A stretch of 64,000 bases of DNA from Polymyxa betae (lineage: Eukaryota > Endomyxa > Phytomyxea > Plasmodiophorida > Plasmodiophoridae). How positions within the stretch are numbered: the stretch's first letter is position 1; each line of letters opens with the position of its first letter. Shown in pieces: positions 11,678 to 23,420 of this stretch. A program made the translations under genes and the position numbers. Under the pieces are notes generated by a model. It did not search any database. It had not been told where the DNA came from and saw only the letters and a program-made list of their open reading frames with translations. The stretch spans positions 62,001-126,000 of the forward strand of contig RBZT01000348.1 in the NCBI GenBank assembly GCA_003693705.1, in the 5' to 3' direction.

Positions 11678-13857
11678 TATCGTCGCCGTTGCTCTACCCA
11701 GGAACGTATTAATAAGCGCATAGCGTTTGTTTTCGGCAAACTTACCTTGATAAACGGGTCCGTTAAATCCATTGATCGCACCTTGCTCAAACGCCCACTT
11801 CTGATACGTCTGCGACGCCGTTGCGTTGCAGGCGTGACAGACAGCATTGGGGATTGGAACGTTACAGATTGCTGGTATATTGGACCAGCACCTAGTGATG
11901 ATAAGGAATGGGATCACCCGTAAGCGAAAGGCACTAACTAGTTTTGAACAAAGCAGCCACTATTCCAGCACAAATTGTAATAAGAGCAATCGCTAATGCA
12001 AAACGTAGCATTCGCAACGTCGATTCGGCGTTGTCATAGGCGGCATTCAAGGCTGAGAGTTGCCGTCGGAGCAATAAGATTGTGATTGTTGAAGCGTTCG
12101 TGGTTTCTACAGCACTCGCCAGCAATGACTAGAAGCCATTGATGTTAGGAGCGATTACAGACAGAAAAATGGCAAACCTGAACGGATTTGTCTCTGGAGA
12201 CAAGAACAGCATCCATGGATAGAATCGCAGATTCGAGCTTCGCAACTGTGGTCGTCAGCGAGTGACTCAGTTTCTCCACCGCATGAATGGCCAATGTCTG
12301 GAAAAGAATTTAACAAAACTGAGAAGTAACAAGTCCCTACGAACTTGATTGATCTCCAAATCCTTTATCCGATTCGTCAATTTCGTGATGATATTTTGTG
12401 GGCCACTTTTTAACAAATTAACGATTGCGAAACTAGAGGGCAAAATCGGAGTAGAGTACCTGGATGAGGACGTTGCTATATTCGGTGTCGAGATCCTGTC
12501 AGCAGGCGTTTTGCTTTCAGATTGTTCCCTGGAATCTCGAAATAAGCAAATATTATTAAATCAAAGCGATATTGTCTAGTCATACTTGGATTGGATTTCG
12601 TTAGCCCGAAGCATTTCTTGATCAGATGACTCGGAAAGCTCAGATAGTTCTGATTTCGACTGAGAAGAGCCCGCTAGTTTGTCTTCATTAACCGATTTCG
12701 GGATCTGCTCCAAATCATTGTGAATACCATTGACACACAGAGTGAACATCCCACATTTGGAAGAAAGCCGGCAGCAGAGTTCTTCAGATTGGCTCCAGCC
12801 TTCTGAATCTCATCCAGCGTTTTCCTGGATTCTTGGAGAGTTTCATCAAGTGCTCTGAGATCACTTCAGTTATGATTCCCTAACGAGCGGAGATGACAGT
12901 ACCGGCCCAATGCTTCCAATAGCCGAGAGCCATACACTTTGACAGAGTTCAGAGTACAGTACTGTTCATTGCCGTAATGGCTCAGCAATCGAAATTTCAG
13001 ATATCGAACGGGAATTTTCTTCTCCAGACAGAAAATTTGTTCATTCATGGAGTTCTCTGCTCGAAAGTATCCTGAGCAAGTTGTTAGACGATGTCTTGGC
13101 CAAACAACAGGCGATTGATTCAGACCCATTAGAATCCATTCGGGTGTAGGGTGCTTATCACTTCCCAACAGTTGAAAATATTCTACACCAGAAGAGTAAT
13201 GTTCAAGGTTGCTGACAGAAATGGCAGAAACCTCGACATCTTCGGACACCTGGATGACGAACCATTTCGATTGCACAGAGCAAGGCGTGCTCATATATTT
13301 GTCGCTATCGGCGTTTAGTGTCTTTTCGGCTCCTTTCATGCCAGCTGAAGAGGCTGTTCATCCGTTAGTATTCAATCATACATGAGCCCTGAGAATCGCT
13401 GTCTACCTAATACTTGTGCTCCAGCAGAAAAAGCAGCGAAGTTGTACATTTCTTTGACGCCATTCAGACGACAAGGTCCTTTGGCATCAGCGGGCGACAG
13501 GCCTGACGCACGACTATAACGACAAATCAGAAATGCAATTATCCAAAAACAAGCAATTGCACACTTGTCATTGTTTTCAACAGAAGGGGATTCAGAACCG
13601 TTCTGCTTATTTGATGCAACAGTGGCAAATGATAATATATCCTCGTTCCTGTGTTGCGGTTTCTGCTCATCAAAGGATATGGAGGACTTCCGCCTATCTA
13701 ATGGAGCACCACTCGACACCAAGAAAGAATTTTTGGGCCGACAATTTAACGATAGTGGATTCTGGGGGTCATATTCGAGCCCGTAACTGTTATATCCAGC
13801 ACAATGGACGATAGCTATTCCAACAGCTATAATTACAGCCAGGGTGCTATATCTCAT
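11678..13857 (-). CDS. mid-SUN-domain membrane protein (SLP1/SUCO type)
   Basis: Starts with a signal peptide or signal anchor (MRYSTLAVIIAVGIAIVHC). A 51-nt intron removes a hydrophobic pseudo-segment; a 62-nt intron (near 13350-13411) then joins MYNFAAFSAGAQVL to the SUN domain, which reads KTLNADSDKYMSTPCSVQSK, FVIQVSEDVEVSAISVSNLE, PVRYLKFRLLSHYGNEQYC and LNSVKVYGSRLLEAL. This is the mid-SUN class (yeast Slp1, mammalian SUCO/Opt), ER/nuclear-envelope proteins that act in membrane protein folding or quality control, not the C-terminal SUN class of LINC complexes. A Ser/Glu-rich helical region follows, then a transmembrane helix (RFALAIALITICAGIVAALF) and a short tail with a CHAC motif ending EQRRR. 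At least seven introns of 39-62 nt. About 550-580 residues. Splice choices in the helical region (12150-12600) are the least certain. Confidence 0.82.
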
Positions 13858-14439
13858 CGATGGCTAATGCCGAATCTACTGGCATTGATGAGAATAAAAA
13901 AGATCCCCTCTGGCAATGAAAAGCGAGCTGGATTTCTAGCTCAGACAAAAGGAGGCCGCGAATATTCCGCTCAAGGAAACTTTCGCAAAGATCTTTGCAA
14001 AGTTGAAAATTAGCAAGAGGCTTTTGCTCAAATTTTCAGCACTTTCAGATGGATTCTTTTTCTTTTTATTGAGACAACGCTTAAACATCTCTATTGATGT
14101 CATGCCTGCTTTGGGGCATTATGTTCTGACCTTGTAAATCGAAATCCAATAAAATGCTCATGCGACTTTATATTAGCGTTTGACTAAATGATGAATGCTC
14201 CAAGCGGATCAGCGATACGAATATAACTTCAACGTTCTCGTCGTTTGTAAACTGAATGACTTTGGAAAAATCCTGAATCCAACAGACAGTAAAGGCTGTT
14301 TGTTGTTCCCTATCGTTAATAAAGTTTTGGTGATTTTCTCATTCGAGGAGTGACTTTTTCAACAGTGATTGTGCGCGCCTTTTGAAAAATCCCTCAGTCC
14401 ATCTTCTCCTGGTTATGCTTATATTTTGAGAGTCCTATA
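13858..14439. other. divergent intergenic region
   Basis: Lies between the starts of the SUN-domain gene (minus) and the coiled-coil gene (plus), so it probably carries both promoters. A short open frame at 13804-14013 has no coding character. AT-rich tracts near 14040-14110; no motif I can name. Confidence 0.45.
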
Positions 14440-17296
14440 ATGACTGTTGACAAATTCGAGCTACATGAACAATTTGGGAAAGCACTTGGCTATGTCAAAC
14501 AGGGAATGCAATTGCTGTGTTACGAGGACCTCCAACGCCTACAAACATTCGCTTGCATTGAAGCTAACCTAGCGTCCTGGCAGCAGCGTTATTTTGAATT
14601 ACAAGATGAAAACGAGGTGAAGATTTGTAGTTCACTTAATTTCGCTGAGCTTACCTTGCACAGAGACTACATAATAGTCTTTTAGCTAAAGATGAGTTGC
14701 TACAATTTATCATGCAAGATGTCTCCATTACAAAGGAACTCCAAAATCGGCTGAACTGCCAAGAATCCGTTATAAATAGAATGACAGAAGAAAACGAAGT
14801 TTTCAGGCAATACATTATCGAGCTTGAATCCGCCAAGTATGCTCACTACTTTGCATGACAATTGCGATTTAGTTTGTGATACAGGGCTCGCCAGGATGCT
14901 GCCATGAAGAAGATGGAACGCGAAAATGACAGCTTACAACAATTGATTGTGGAGATTCAGTCGGATATGTTAGTTTTCAGCATTCTGAATCGTTGAAATT
15001 TGAATGCTGATGTAGGACTTGTTCTGATTTGATCACGAAAGCTGCAGACGATGCCAAAATAATTACAAATTTGGAATTGGAAATTCATCAGTGGAGAACT
15101 CTCTATCAAGAGCGTGTAGTTGCCAGTTCGATCCAGCACCAAACCGACTCCGATAAGGTCACTGTCTGCCACTTGCGAATGCTTTTGAATGTCGAAACAC
15201 TTTGTAGGTTTTACAACTCGTCATTGGCCAATCCATTGAAAGGTAGGCAAATTCAACTTCAAAGTGTCTATTGCAGTGTTGAGTTGAAAAAGGGAGGAGA
15301 TCGACGGATCGAATCGTGGCATCACTCCTTCACTGGCCGATATAGAAACTGTTTCCGAAGTGAACCAGCGAATTGAACATCTTCGCAATGAGATCGACGA
15401 TCTCAGGGCGGAATGCGAATCTCTCAGTGTTCAAAATTCATCTCTTCAAGACGAATTTAAATCGAAGGCAGAACAACTTTCCAATCTGCAGCCATTTGAA
15501 CGATTTGATAACGTTTCATGCATACAAAAAAATCTCCAGAAAGTTGCTGGTGATCTCGACTCTGCGAATCTTCTTCTACATGAAGCAAAGCAGCTGCAGG
15601 CAACCCTGCAGTCAGCCAACGATGATCTTCGAAACGAACTGGAAATACAAAAATACCGGAACGACGCCTTGGACGAAGTCTCCCGAGAATTAGCCGCCAA
15701 AGTCCAATCAGGAACTGTTGTGGATTTACACAAATTCCAACAACTGGAACAGGAGAAGCAAGGACTGCAGACGCAGCTATCCGACGCTAATTCAAAGAGA
15801 GATTTGGCTTTGCAAGTATGAAATTTACGTGCGCTTACCTTTCAATAAGTTAATCATTGTGATAGAGGTTGGAAGAAAGTGAAGCCCGTGTACAACGACT
15901 GGAGACGAAATGTCAAAATCTGCAGGAGTCACTTGACAACGATGATCAGATCCGATTGAGGTACAGAGAACTTTTCAAAGAGCTGGAGGAATCGCTTTCT
16001 TCAAATAAGAGGCTCAAAGACTCTAATCAAGATGTATGCAGAGTTCCATTCATATACTGAATGCCTGAACATATTGTATTATAGTTTGAAGATCGTTTGA
16101 AGAAGCTGAAGGTAGAACTAGAAGCAGCAAATACCGAATGCGACAAAGCTAAACAAGAACTGCAAGATGTTGTGGAGAACTATAGATTGTTTAAAGAACG
16201 TGCAGATGAGGACAACAGAGAGAAAATCCAAAAGCTTGAAAATCTGCAGCTGGCGTTTGAGAAGAAATCACAGCTGGTCGAAGATCTTCGAACTCAGCTC
16301 TCTGATGAAACAGCTCGTGTCGCTCAGGCGAGAGAACATAACGATTCGCTTGAAGGTACTTCCATATTTTGAGGCTATGACAACTGTTCGACAATGGTTG
16401 TTTAGAGAAACGTATGTCCACAAACACTGCCCTTGACAACCTCAAAGCGGAATTTGACGACATCCAGTCCAAATTCGTACGTTTGCGTTTAGAAAACGAA
16501 AATCTTTCCTCCCAATTAGAAAGCATTGAGGGTATTGCTGTGTCATCCCTGACATTAATCATCTAATGTCGTCCGTCAGTTGCCAAGAATACCGCCTTGG
16601 ACATCGTATCATCGACAAGATCGCAGCTCATGGAGACAGAGTCTCGTGAGAATGCTTTGAAAGATGCCAATCGTGAAGGTGCTTTCAAATGAATACTTTT
16701 GGTTCTCACATCTTTCCACAGAATCGTTGCAAGCTGATCTAGCTGACATGACAGAAGAAATGAATCTCGCTGTTCAAGAAAGGCAGACGTTGGAGTCAGA
16801 ACTATCCTCAAAGTAATAATCTGATTGTATTTTAATCGCTCTTACATGACTCTTTCAAGGAACGTGCAATGTACGAATTTCGAGAAAGAACTCGAAAAGA
16901 GCGCTGAGCAGATCAGGGTCATGAGGCAGCAAATTGATTCGTTGAAAGAGAGCTTTAACAGTGCGAATTTGAGGCATGTAGAGGATGCTGAGCGAATCGA
17001 AACCCTGCAGACAGAAAACAAACAGGTCAAAATGCGTCTTGATAAATTAGAGGCAAGCAATGCAGACATCGACCTCATTTCACTTATTTCTTACATAGGA
17101 TATGAACAAGATGTTACGACAAGATCTTCCAGCTTCTCAATCAGACGATAGCGCGATCGAGCGGGAGAAAACGAAGACGAAAGCGTTGTCTAAGCAAGTC
17201 ACCATTCTGAAGAAGAAATCCAAGGATCTCGAGAAGGATTGCCAGAGGTGGAAAGCTCTGTATGAAAAGGAAATTGTCGGAAAAACACTGCAATAA
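14440..17296 (+). CDS. long coiled-coil protein, family not recognised
   Basis: Start codon 14440 (MTVDKFELHEQFGKALGY) opens a protein of roughly 740 residues that is almost entirely heptad-repeat coiled coil: segments such as VINRMTEENEVFRQYIIELE, KLKVELEAANTECDKAKQEL and LKKKSKDLEKDCQRWKALYE. It is broken by a dozen or more introns of about 45-52 nt (e.g. GTGAAG...CACAG near 14616-14662). No globular, kinase, GRIP or motor domain was found. This architecture is shared by golgins, centrosomal, ciliary and spindle-pole scaffolds, so location cannot be assigned. It ends at a stop at 17296 after a Lys/Glu-rich coil. The exon join near 15160-15360 is uncertain because two frames overlap there. 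Confidence 0.8.
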
Positions 17297-17964
17297 CGTT
17301 ATAGCAACAAATTAAAAAGCTCCTTCTGATCATAGAGCACCGCCTATTTGGGTTTCCGTCATGAGTTAGTGTTCTCTGGAAAGCAACTTTTGCACTTTGC
17401 CCATTTCGACGGCAGTTCGGCAGTGAGTTGGTGGTTAACTGCATTATCGAATCTGGAATACCGTCGGAACCAAAGTCTGGTCACTGAATTCAAGTCCTCC
17501 GTTTCACAGAATGGACAGTTCAATTTCAAACTGTCCTGGCCATGTTGCTTTGCTGTCTTGATAATCGGGCTCGTCGCGCAAGAGTGCCGAAAGATCGCTC
17601 AACTACAAAGCTTTGGTTTCTAGGGACATTTCGATCTCACGAATATGCAAACGATGGCTCTATCCGATTCAAGAATAATGTCCCAATCAGGAAAACAATA
17701 TTTCCCACATTTGTATGTATTTATGGATATTTAATAGAACGGGGATCCTGTTCTCTGAAACAAAGCAGCTCCCTGTCCTGGTTAAAGCCACACTAACGAC
17801 GGGACCCAAAAGTAGTTTCACGAGTCTGGCTGTTGAACAGCGAGTCTGGGAAGAATCTCCCGAATGTCGGGATCGTCATAGGATACCCCTTTCCGCGCCC
17901 TCGTGTTACTTCATAATTATACCGATCAGGTTCATACCGCTGCCTGGCGTAGTTCAAAATTACC
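17297..17964. other. intergenic upstream of first chitin deacetylase
   Basis: About 670 bases with only short open frames lacking sensible composition. Presumed 3' flank of the coiled-coil gene and promoter of the deacetylase gene. Confidence 0.45.
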
Positions 17965-19882
17965 ATGAAGGTGTCTTGGTTGATTGTTGCTTCGGCGCTC
18001 GTGCTTTCCTCGTTGGCTCTGAAGCTTGAGGATATCGCGCAAGGTGAAGATGATGGCACCATGACCAGCGTAACGGTCGTCAGCCCTGGTGTCTGGCGAG
18101 TCGTTGCCCCCAATCACGATTCCTATATGCGATACACATTATCTTCTGGATGCTATAATCTCAACTCATTCCGCTACATGAAGCTGAAAGCCATGGCGGC
18201 CCCAGGATCCGAATTCACTATCGAATTGCGACAAGGTTAGCATTACGACCACCACAGCTGGTCCGACATCAACTGCTTGTAGGCTTTGACGACTGCCGCC
18301 TGGACCTTTGGCCGTATGTTCGAGACTCAACCGGAGCTTTGATCAGCCATTACACAGCGAAAGGAACGTTTGATGGAACACTCCAGGACGTCTGGATTCC
18401 AATGTCGCATTTCACTGTCGATCGCACCAAAATCGCCCAGGTAATGAGAATATAACGTTTGCACATAACAGCAAACCCTTAAACGCTTTAGGTGTTCATC
18501 TCTAGTATGGTCGTGGTTGGGTCGCCAGAGATTACCACGGTTCAGTACGGCAACGTTGAGTTCACGAATGACGATCCAACGATGTCGGTTGCACCAATTA
18601 TGCCTCAGAACCCGACGACGTGGAACTGTGAAAAGCCATACACGTTTGCAATCACATTCGACAACCAGAAGAGCGGAAACTGTCAGTTTGTCCTATCATT
18701 GCATTCCTTTTGCTAAAAACTTTTTAGTGGACCAAATCCTGGATACACTTCAAACACATGATGCAAAGTGCACAATTTTCCAAGTAAGAGATTACCGAAA
18801 TGATATCGTTTGATTTAGCTATTCGGTAGATTGCAGGGGATTTGGTAGAAGACGACACTGCTATGAAGCGATTGATTCGTGAGGGTCATCAAGTCGCTCA
18901 TCACACCTGGACGCACCCAGTACGAATGACGTCACAATTCAGCGAAATCGCTCTAAAGTATGCTTAGGGCATGACCGAACTAACGGAAGAGCAAATTCGA
19001 AGAGAAATGGTCCTAACTGACGAGGCTTTGAAAGCGCGCTTAGGGGTCAGCACGAAATGGTTCAGGCCGCCCTTTGGTCAACAGGATCCTCGAGTTCGTA
19101 AGATCCTCTACGATATGGGATATGTTTCTGTCATTTGGAACATCGATTCGACCGGTATGAGAATCTGTGTGCTGCAGATATTGGTCTGATATCCTCATCT
19201 GTTGGAACAGATTACTTCAACCAAGACAATGGGCCACTTATCTGGTCTCGAATTCAGGCGCGTTTAGACAAGATGGATCCAGCTCGAACTGGAGGTGTAT
19301 TGCTTCTCCATAACGACGTGAAACCATCTGCCGATCTAGTGCGTCTCAGCACCAAAAACCGCATTTTGCAGCTGACAAAGTAATCAGGTTGAAAGGGTCA
19401 TTCTCTATGCAAAAAGCAGGGGATTCCGGGACTTCGTCACAATGGAGGAATGTATGGCTGGGAAATTCGACTCCTTCCTTGGAGTGAACTCAGCAACCTC
19501 TGGTGCTGGCCGAACACCTGCAAATGAGAGCCCAGCGAGTGAAGCTCCCATTGCTACTACTTCCTCACCATCAACTTCTGTTGGTGCTGGTTTTGATCAA
19601 CCAGGCGACGAAGGTAATGATCAACAGAACCAGTCTGGTGGAGGATCTGCTGCCAACCCCCAAACTGGCGGTGCTGGTGCTGGATCCATTGCAGAGCCTG
19701 CTCAAGGAGGCAACACTGTCATTACCGCTCCTAACCAGACCCCAAGCGGTGGCGCCCTGGTCAACCCTACCTCTCCGGAATCTGACCGTGATGACGACGA
19801 CTACAACGGTGCACTGGCCATGAGCATCTGGGTATCCATCTTTACTGTCATATTAATGACCATAGCTCGATACATAATGTAA
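17965..19882 (+). CDS. chitin/polysaccharide deacetylase paralogue 1 (CE4)
   Basis: Secreted carbohydrate esterase family 4 (NodB) protein that would deacetylate chitin. Signal peptide MKVSWLIVASALVLSSLAL; a beta-rich, probably carbohydrate-binding N-terminal domain (includes DGTMTSVTVVSPGVWRVVAP and FDDCRLDLWPYVRDS); then the catalytic domain with AITFDN (18654-18665), HQVAHHTWTH (two metal His), WFRPPFG, VIWNIDSTDYF and GGVLLLHND. The usual TFDD is TFDN here: the catalytic Asp is kept and the metal-binding Asp is Asn. After EECMAGKFDSFLG comes a Gly/Ser/Thr/Pro/Asn-rich linker of over 100 residues and a C-terminal hydrophobic helix (AMSIWVSIFTVILM), suggesting a GPI or membrane anchor at the cell surface. 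Introns about 45-56 nt. The N-terminal Met context and full match to the second copy support the start. Confidence 0.94.
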
Positions 19883-20173
19883 CGTAACGACGGCTATCAC
19901 GTCACCTACCGTAGCTTAAATATACAGTAATACCAACTTTAAACAGTCCTCAGTTATCATCTGCACAATCATATTAGCTTGATTTCAGAAAATTATCAGC
20001 CATACAGTGGTTAGCAACAAACTTACTACAAAGTCGTAAGCAGAGTCGGTAATAACAACTAAGACCATCAAAATGTATTAAAGATGATAGAGAGAGAGAG
20101 AAATGTTTATTGAGACAGCAGATCTCAAGTGGGGTCATAGATCGGGAAAATTTCTTTCGGAATGTCAAACAAT

Positions 20174-20450
20174 TTAAACAGCAAACGAATCCGGCAACGG
20201 AATGTCATAATTTTCGTGCATGTACTTGAGCCAAGCCAGCTCAAGTGGGCCAAAGGCGATCTTGGACGTAAGCAGGACACCCAGGTTTAGGAGACGTCGC
20301 AGCTCCTCGTTGTCAGCTTTTCCAAGGCCGCACTCGATGTATAGCATTAGAAAAGAGGTGAAAATAGACTCGTCGTTGTCGCTCTTGATTGAAGCCAGAA
20401 TGACGCATCCGTCAACGAAGTTGACAACTTCTGAATTGGTTCTGGGTGAA
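20174..20450 (-). other. orphan coding-like exon
   Basis: An open frame of about 92 residues without an ATG, starting just after a good acceptor (GTTTTCAG) and ending in TAA at 20174-20176. Composition is clearly protein-like, with VVNFVDGCVILASIK, IFTSFLMLYIECGLGK and GPLELAWLKYMHENYDIPLP. No upstream exon could be found in the AT-rich sequence before it, which borders the Crypton remnant. It may be the last exon of a gene cut off by insertion of that element, or a decayed gene. Family not recognised. Confidence 0.45.
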
Positions 20451-20673
20451 CTGAAAACGGTCAGAGCTACACTTTGTTGAAAGAAATTTCACGAAAACTT
20501 TCGAAAAAGTGAATTATCACGCCAAAACATTGAACAAAGATCGCCTTAACTGAAAATACGTACAAATCTTCCGTCTAGAATACTTGAAAGAAAAAAACTT
20601 TTCTGCTAAAAGAAAATAAAAAAACCTTCGGTCCCGAGTCCCGACTGTGTCTTCAGATCGACTCAAGACCCAC

Positions 20674-20716
20674 GGTGTTTTATCCGCAGATAAACACGAT
20701 TTTATCCGCAGATAAA
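20674..20716 (+). repeat. left-end hairpin repeats of the Crypton-like element
   Basis: Two direct copies of a 17-bp palindrome-containing unit (TTTTATCCGCAGATAAA at 20678-20694 and 20700-20716). Each can fold as TTTATC/GATAAA around CGCA. The outer sequence GGTGTTTTAT...CAGATAAA is matched in inverted orientation on the other side of the recombinase gene (23374-23397). Confidence 0.55.
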
Positions 20717-20805
20717 ACGCCTTCGGTCTCGATTGCGAGAGTTTTTATGCGTTTCTTGGCGTCTCTATATGACTATAAATCTTGTTGCCGCTCATTGTGG
20801 TCGTC

Positions 20806-23111
20806 ATGGATCCTATCATTTCGGCTGCGAAAGAAGCTGAACAAATTCAGGCTATAGTTGAGAGTCTGTCCGCTCGTAAGCTCTGCCAATGCCATATAGG
20901 TGGTTGCCTATTAAGAATTTGTTGCAGAGCGAAATTCTGGCACGCTGAAAACGTACAAAGGGGTTCAAAAAGAGTTTTTCAGCTGGTGTGAAGATAGATA
21001 TGAAAATGAGATGAGCTCTCTCATTGTCACTGAATCAAAGCTGCTGCTCTTTCTTCAAGAACGAGTGGTGGGTAGAGAATCAAGAAAACGAAGACGTGGC
21101 TGTGACTCACACGTCATTGGAGTGAAATCGATTCTGAATGCTGTCAGCGCAATTGTTAATTTATGGAAACGACAGAGCTTCTTAAACGTAATGCGATTTC
21201 TTTTCACAGCAATAGAGCTAATCTTACGGTTAGATGAATGCCAATCCTAATCATCGTGGCTGTTTGGTGAAAGAATATATAAAAAGCTTATCGTCTCAAG
21301 AAAACAGACGAAAGAGAGCTAATTATCATGACCGAGGAATCGGAACTTTCGCTGATGGATATTTGAACCTCGAAGAGCTGTCCATGATTTGCAACGAATT
21401 CTTTAAAAGTGGATACACTGTGGGAATCAGGGACAGATGTGCTTTCTTGTTAGCACATTATCCATGATCAGAGGTGAGAGCATCAGAAACCTAGAGTTCG
21501 CAGACCTCCTGTGCGTCAATTTGCCAAATGAAGGCCCTGATTGCTGTACTGCTTTAATGCTAATGATGCTGCAAGGTATATTTTCGGAATGACCAGCAAA
21601 ACGTTTCGTTCAATGAATTTTTAGGAAAGGTTAACCAGATCGGACGCAGAAAGTATGCTGCGATGATCCGAGCAAAGGACGTGGCGGTCTGCGGGATTGG
21701 TTCGTTGGCGCTGTATTTCTTCTTCAGATTCCATCATTCAAATGAATCATTTCCGTCGTTGCAGACAAGTAGTGATTGGTTTGAAGTGAAGGTTAACAAC
21801 AATCTCTTTTCTGACTCATTGTTAATGTTGGCACTAATTTATTATCACGTTATAGGTGATCAGAGGTGGGAACCAACAAACCGATCCATTGTCAGCAACG
21901 CAACATCGAAATGGAATAAAAGAAGTCTACAAGCGTTTAAATCTGAATTACAAGGCAATCAGTCATGTTACTCGAGGGTCATCAGCCAGAATGGCCGAAT
22001 TTTCGGGAGCTGACGACAATCAGATCCGGCGTCAAGGACGTTGGAACAATCAAGCAATGGAGAATTGCTATTTAACAACCATTCCTCGGGAGGCTGTTAG
22101 AGGACTGGCTGGATTCGATCCGAAAAGGCCATGCTTTTCGCTGTTACGCGGCTCTGTTATGCCCTCAGACCGATTGCTTTCTCTTGTGTTTCCTTGGATT
22201 GACGAGTGGATCGCTAAGCGTGACGCTGGTGTTCTAGAGCTCACTATCTGCGTCGACAGTTTTCTAAAAACTATGAAAATTCTGCGAGCTGTCTTTCTTC
22301 AAGATGCTGTTTGTTTAAAAGAGCAATTTCCTGATCTTTTCATTTGGGATAATGCTTTGTTCACTACGGCTGAGTTTACTGATTTCGAAAAACAACTGAA
22401 GCGTTGTATGGCAGAATGCTCAAGACCCGAATAAAACAGGATTAGAGAGGGTCTACCTGATTTGAGCGCGAAAATATCTGAAGAGTTCACATCCCTTCGT
22501 TCCTCTGTATCCGCAAATTTAGCTGTCCTTGAAAGGACCCAGAAAAACGTGGAGTGTTTAACGACGACATTAGAAGACGTGTTTTCTGGAAAAGCGAGTG
22601 TGTCCCTCAACGTTAATATGAATGGACGTCGGCCAGAGCCAACAGTGGCACAATTATGCAATTGTACATCCCAATCCATACAAATCCCTGATGCCCCGAA
22701 CAGTCAGAGCTCACGACAGGAAGTTGCATGTGTTGTTTCATCGAACAACTCTCAGGAAGGACCTGCAACGATTCACATCTCGGGAAATCGGCAATCGATC
22801 GCCCATCCTCCTATATATAAGATGAGTCGAGCTATTTCAACAGTTTTTGACCTATGGAGAGAATGGTCGGCTGGAATCGGCGGTTGTCCTTCCGTGAAAT
22901 CCTTAGAAAACGCTTGGAGCTCTAAATGGCGATTGTCCCCAACAGAAAGCCGGTTTTTCAATCGCAGAAAATAATCATTGATTGTGTTTACCGGCTGATC
23001 AATACCGAAGGAAAGACAGCAAACGAAGCTGTTCGGTTATTGGATAATAGAATTCAAGCATCGAAAAAATCCTTGGATTGGTTCCAAAAACAGATAAAGC
23101 TGAACCAATAA
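20806..23111 (+). pseudogene. Crypton tyrosine recombinase with GCR1_C domain, disrupted
   Basis: Begins MDPIISAAKEAEQIQAIVES. After a predicted intron the N-terminal SAM-like region reads TLKTYKGVQKEFFSWCEDRY and VTESKLLLFLQERVV. The Ndc10-like catalytic region has SHVTRGSSARMAEF, the GRWNNQAMENCYL motif with the nucleophile Tyr at 22069-22071, and FPWIDEWIAKRDAG. The C-terminus is a GCR1_C DNA-binding domain (YKMSRAISTVFDLWREWSAG, then RRK and IDCVYRLINTEGKTANEAVR). Introns of about 45-85 nt are predicted near 20880, 21190, 21575 and 21790. Three lesions: a frameshift at about 21460-21462 in the conserved segment before MIRGESIRNLEF, an in-frame TAA at 22432-22434 with coding on both sides in the same frame, and a one-base frameshift in an A-run near 22967-22973. 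This fits a dead transposase, although sequencing error could explain the homopolymer lesion. Confidence 0.85.
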
Positions 23112-23373
23112 ATACTTAACTTCCAGTCTAAGTTCCTCTCATATCCGGTGCAACAGTACAAATTACTTTAGGTAATTAATCTAACGATTCAGCGCATGCA
23201 AAATCCATCAACAAGGAAGATCGTGAATTCAGAATCGTGTGCAAAAGCGGTTGTCGGCTATGTACGCAAACAAACAAAACGGGACCGTCCGTCCTAACTA
23301 AAAAGAAGATGAATAAAATGTGCGTCTGAAAAAAGCCCGGGACCCGGTCTCAGACCCCATACTAGAGCTCGTC

Positions 23374-23397
23374 TTTATCTGTTAAATAAAAAACACC
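23374..23397 (-). repeat. right-end inverted match to left Crypton flank
   Basis: On the minus strand this reads GGTGTTTTTTAT then TTAA then CAGATAAA, closely matching GGTGTTTTAT CCG CAGATAAA at the left end (20674-20694). Proposed as an imperfect terminal inverted repeat. Confidence 0.5.
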
Positions 23398-23420
23398 TTG
23401 GCCCACGGATGGCACCTCCG
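23398..23420. other. right flank of the Crypton remnant
   Basis: Together with 23112-23373 this forms the stretch between the recombinase stop and the secreted-protein stop. It holds only the inverted repeat described separately; no gene seen. Confidence 0.4.

Larger units (their letters stand above)
20674..23397 (+). mobile_element. decayed Crypton-type tyrosine-recombinase element
   Basis: About 2.7 kb containing one degenerate recombinase gene of the Crypton class, flanked by imperfect inverted sequences at 20674-20694 and 23374-23397. Cryptons are DNA transposons that move by a tyrosine recombinase of the Ndc10-like family. Boundaries are my proposal from the flanking repeats; classical Cryptons lack long terminal inverted repeats, so the true ends may differ. 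It sits between two chitin deacetylase paralogues. Confidence 0.6.

Noticed and set aside
17348-17800. Possible small plus-strand genes before the first deacetylase
   Set aside because: Overlapping frames of poor composition with no splice or family support.
21460-21467. Intron explaining the frame break in the Crypton recombinase
   Set aside because: No GT-AG pair restores the frame without deleting conserved residues; a true frameshift or sequencing error is simpler.
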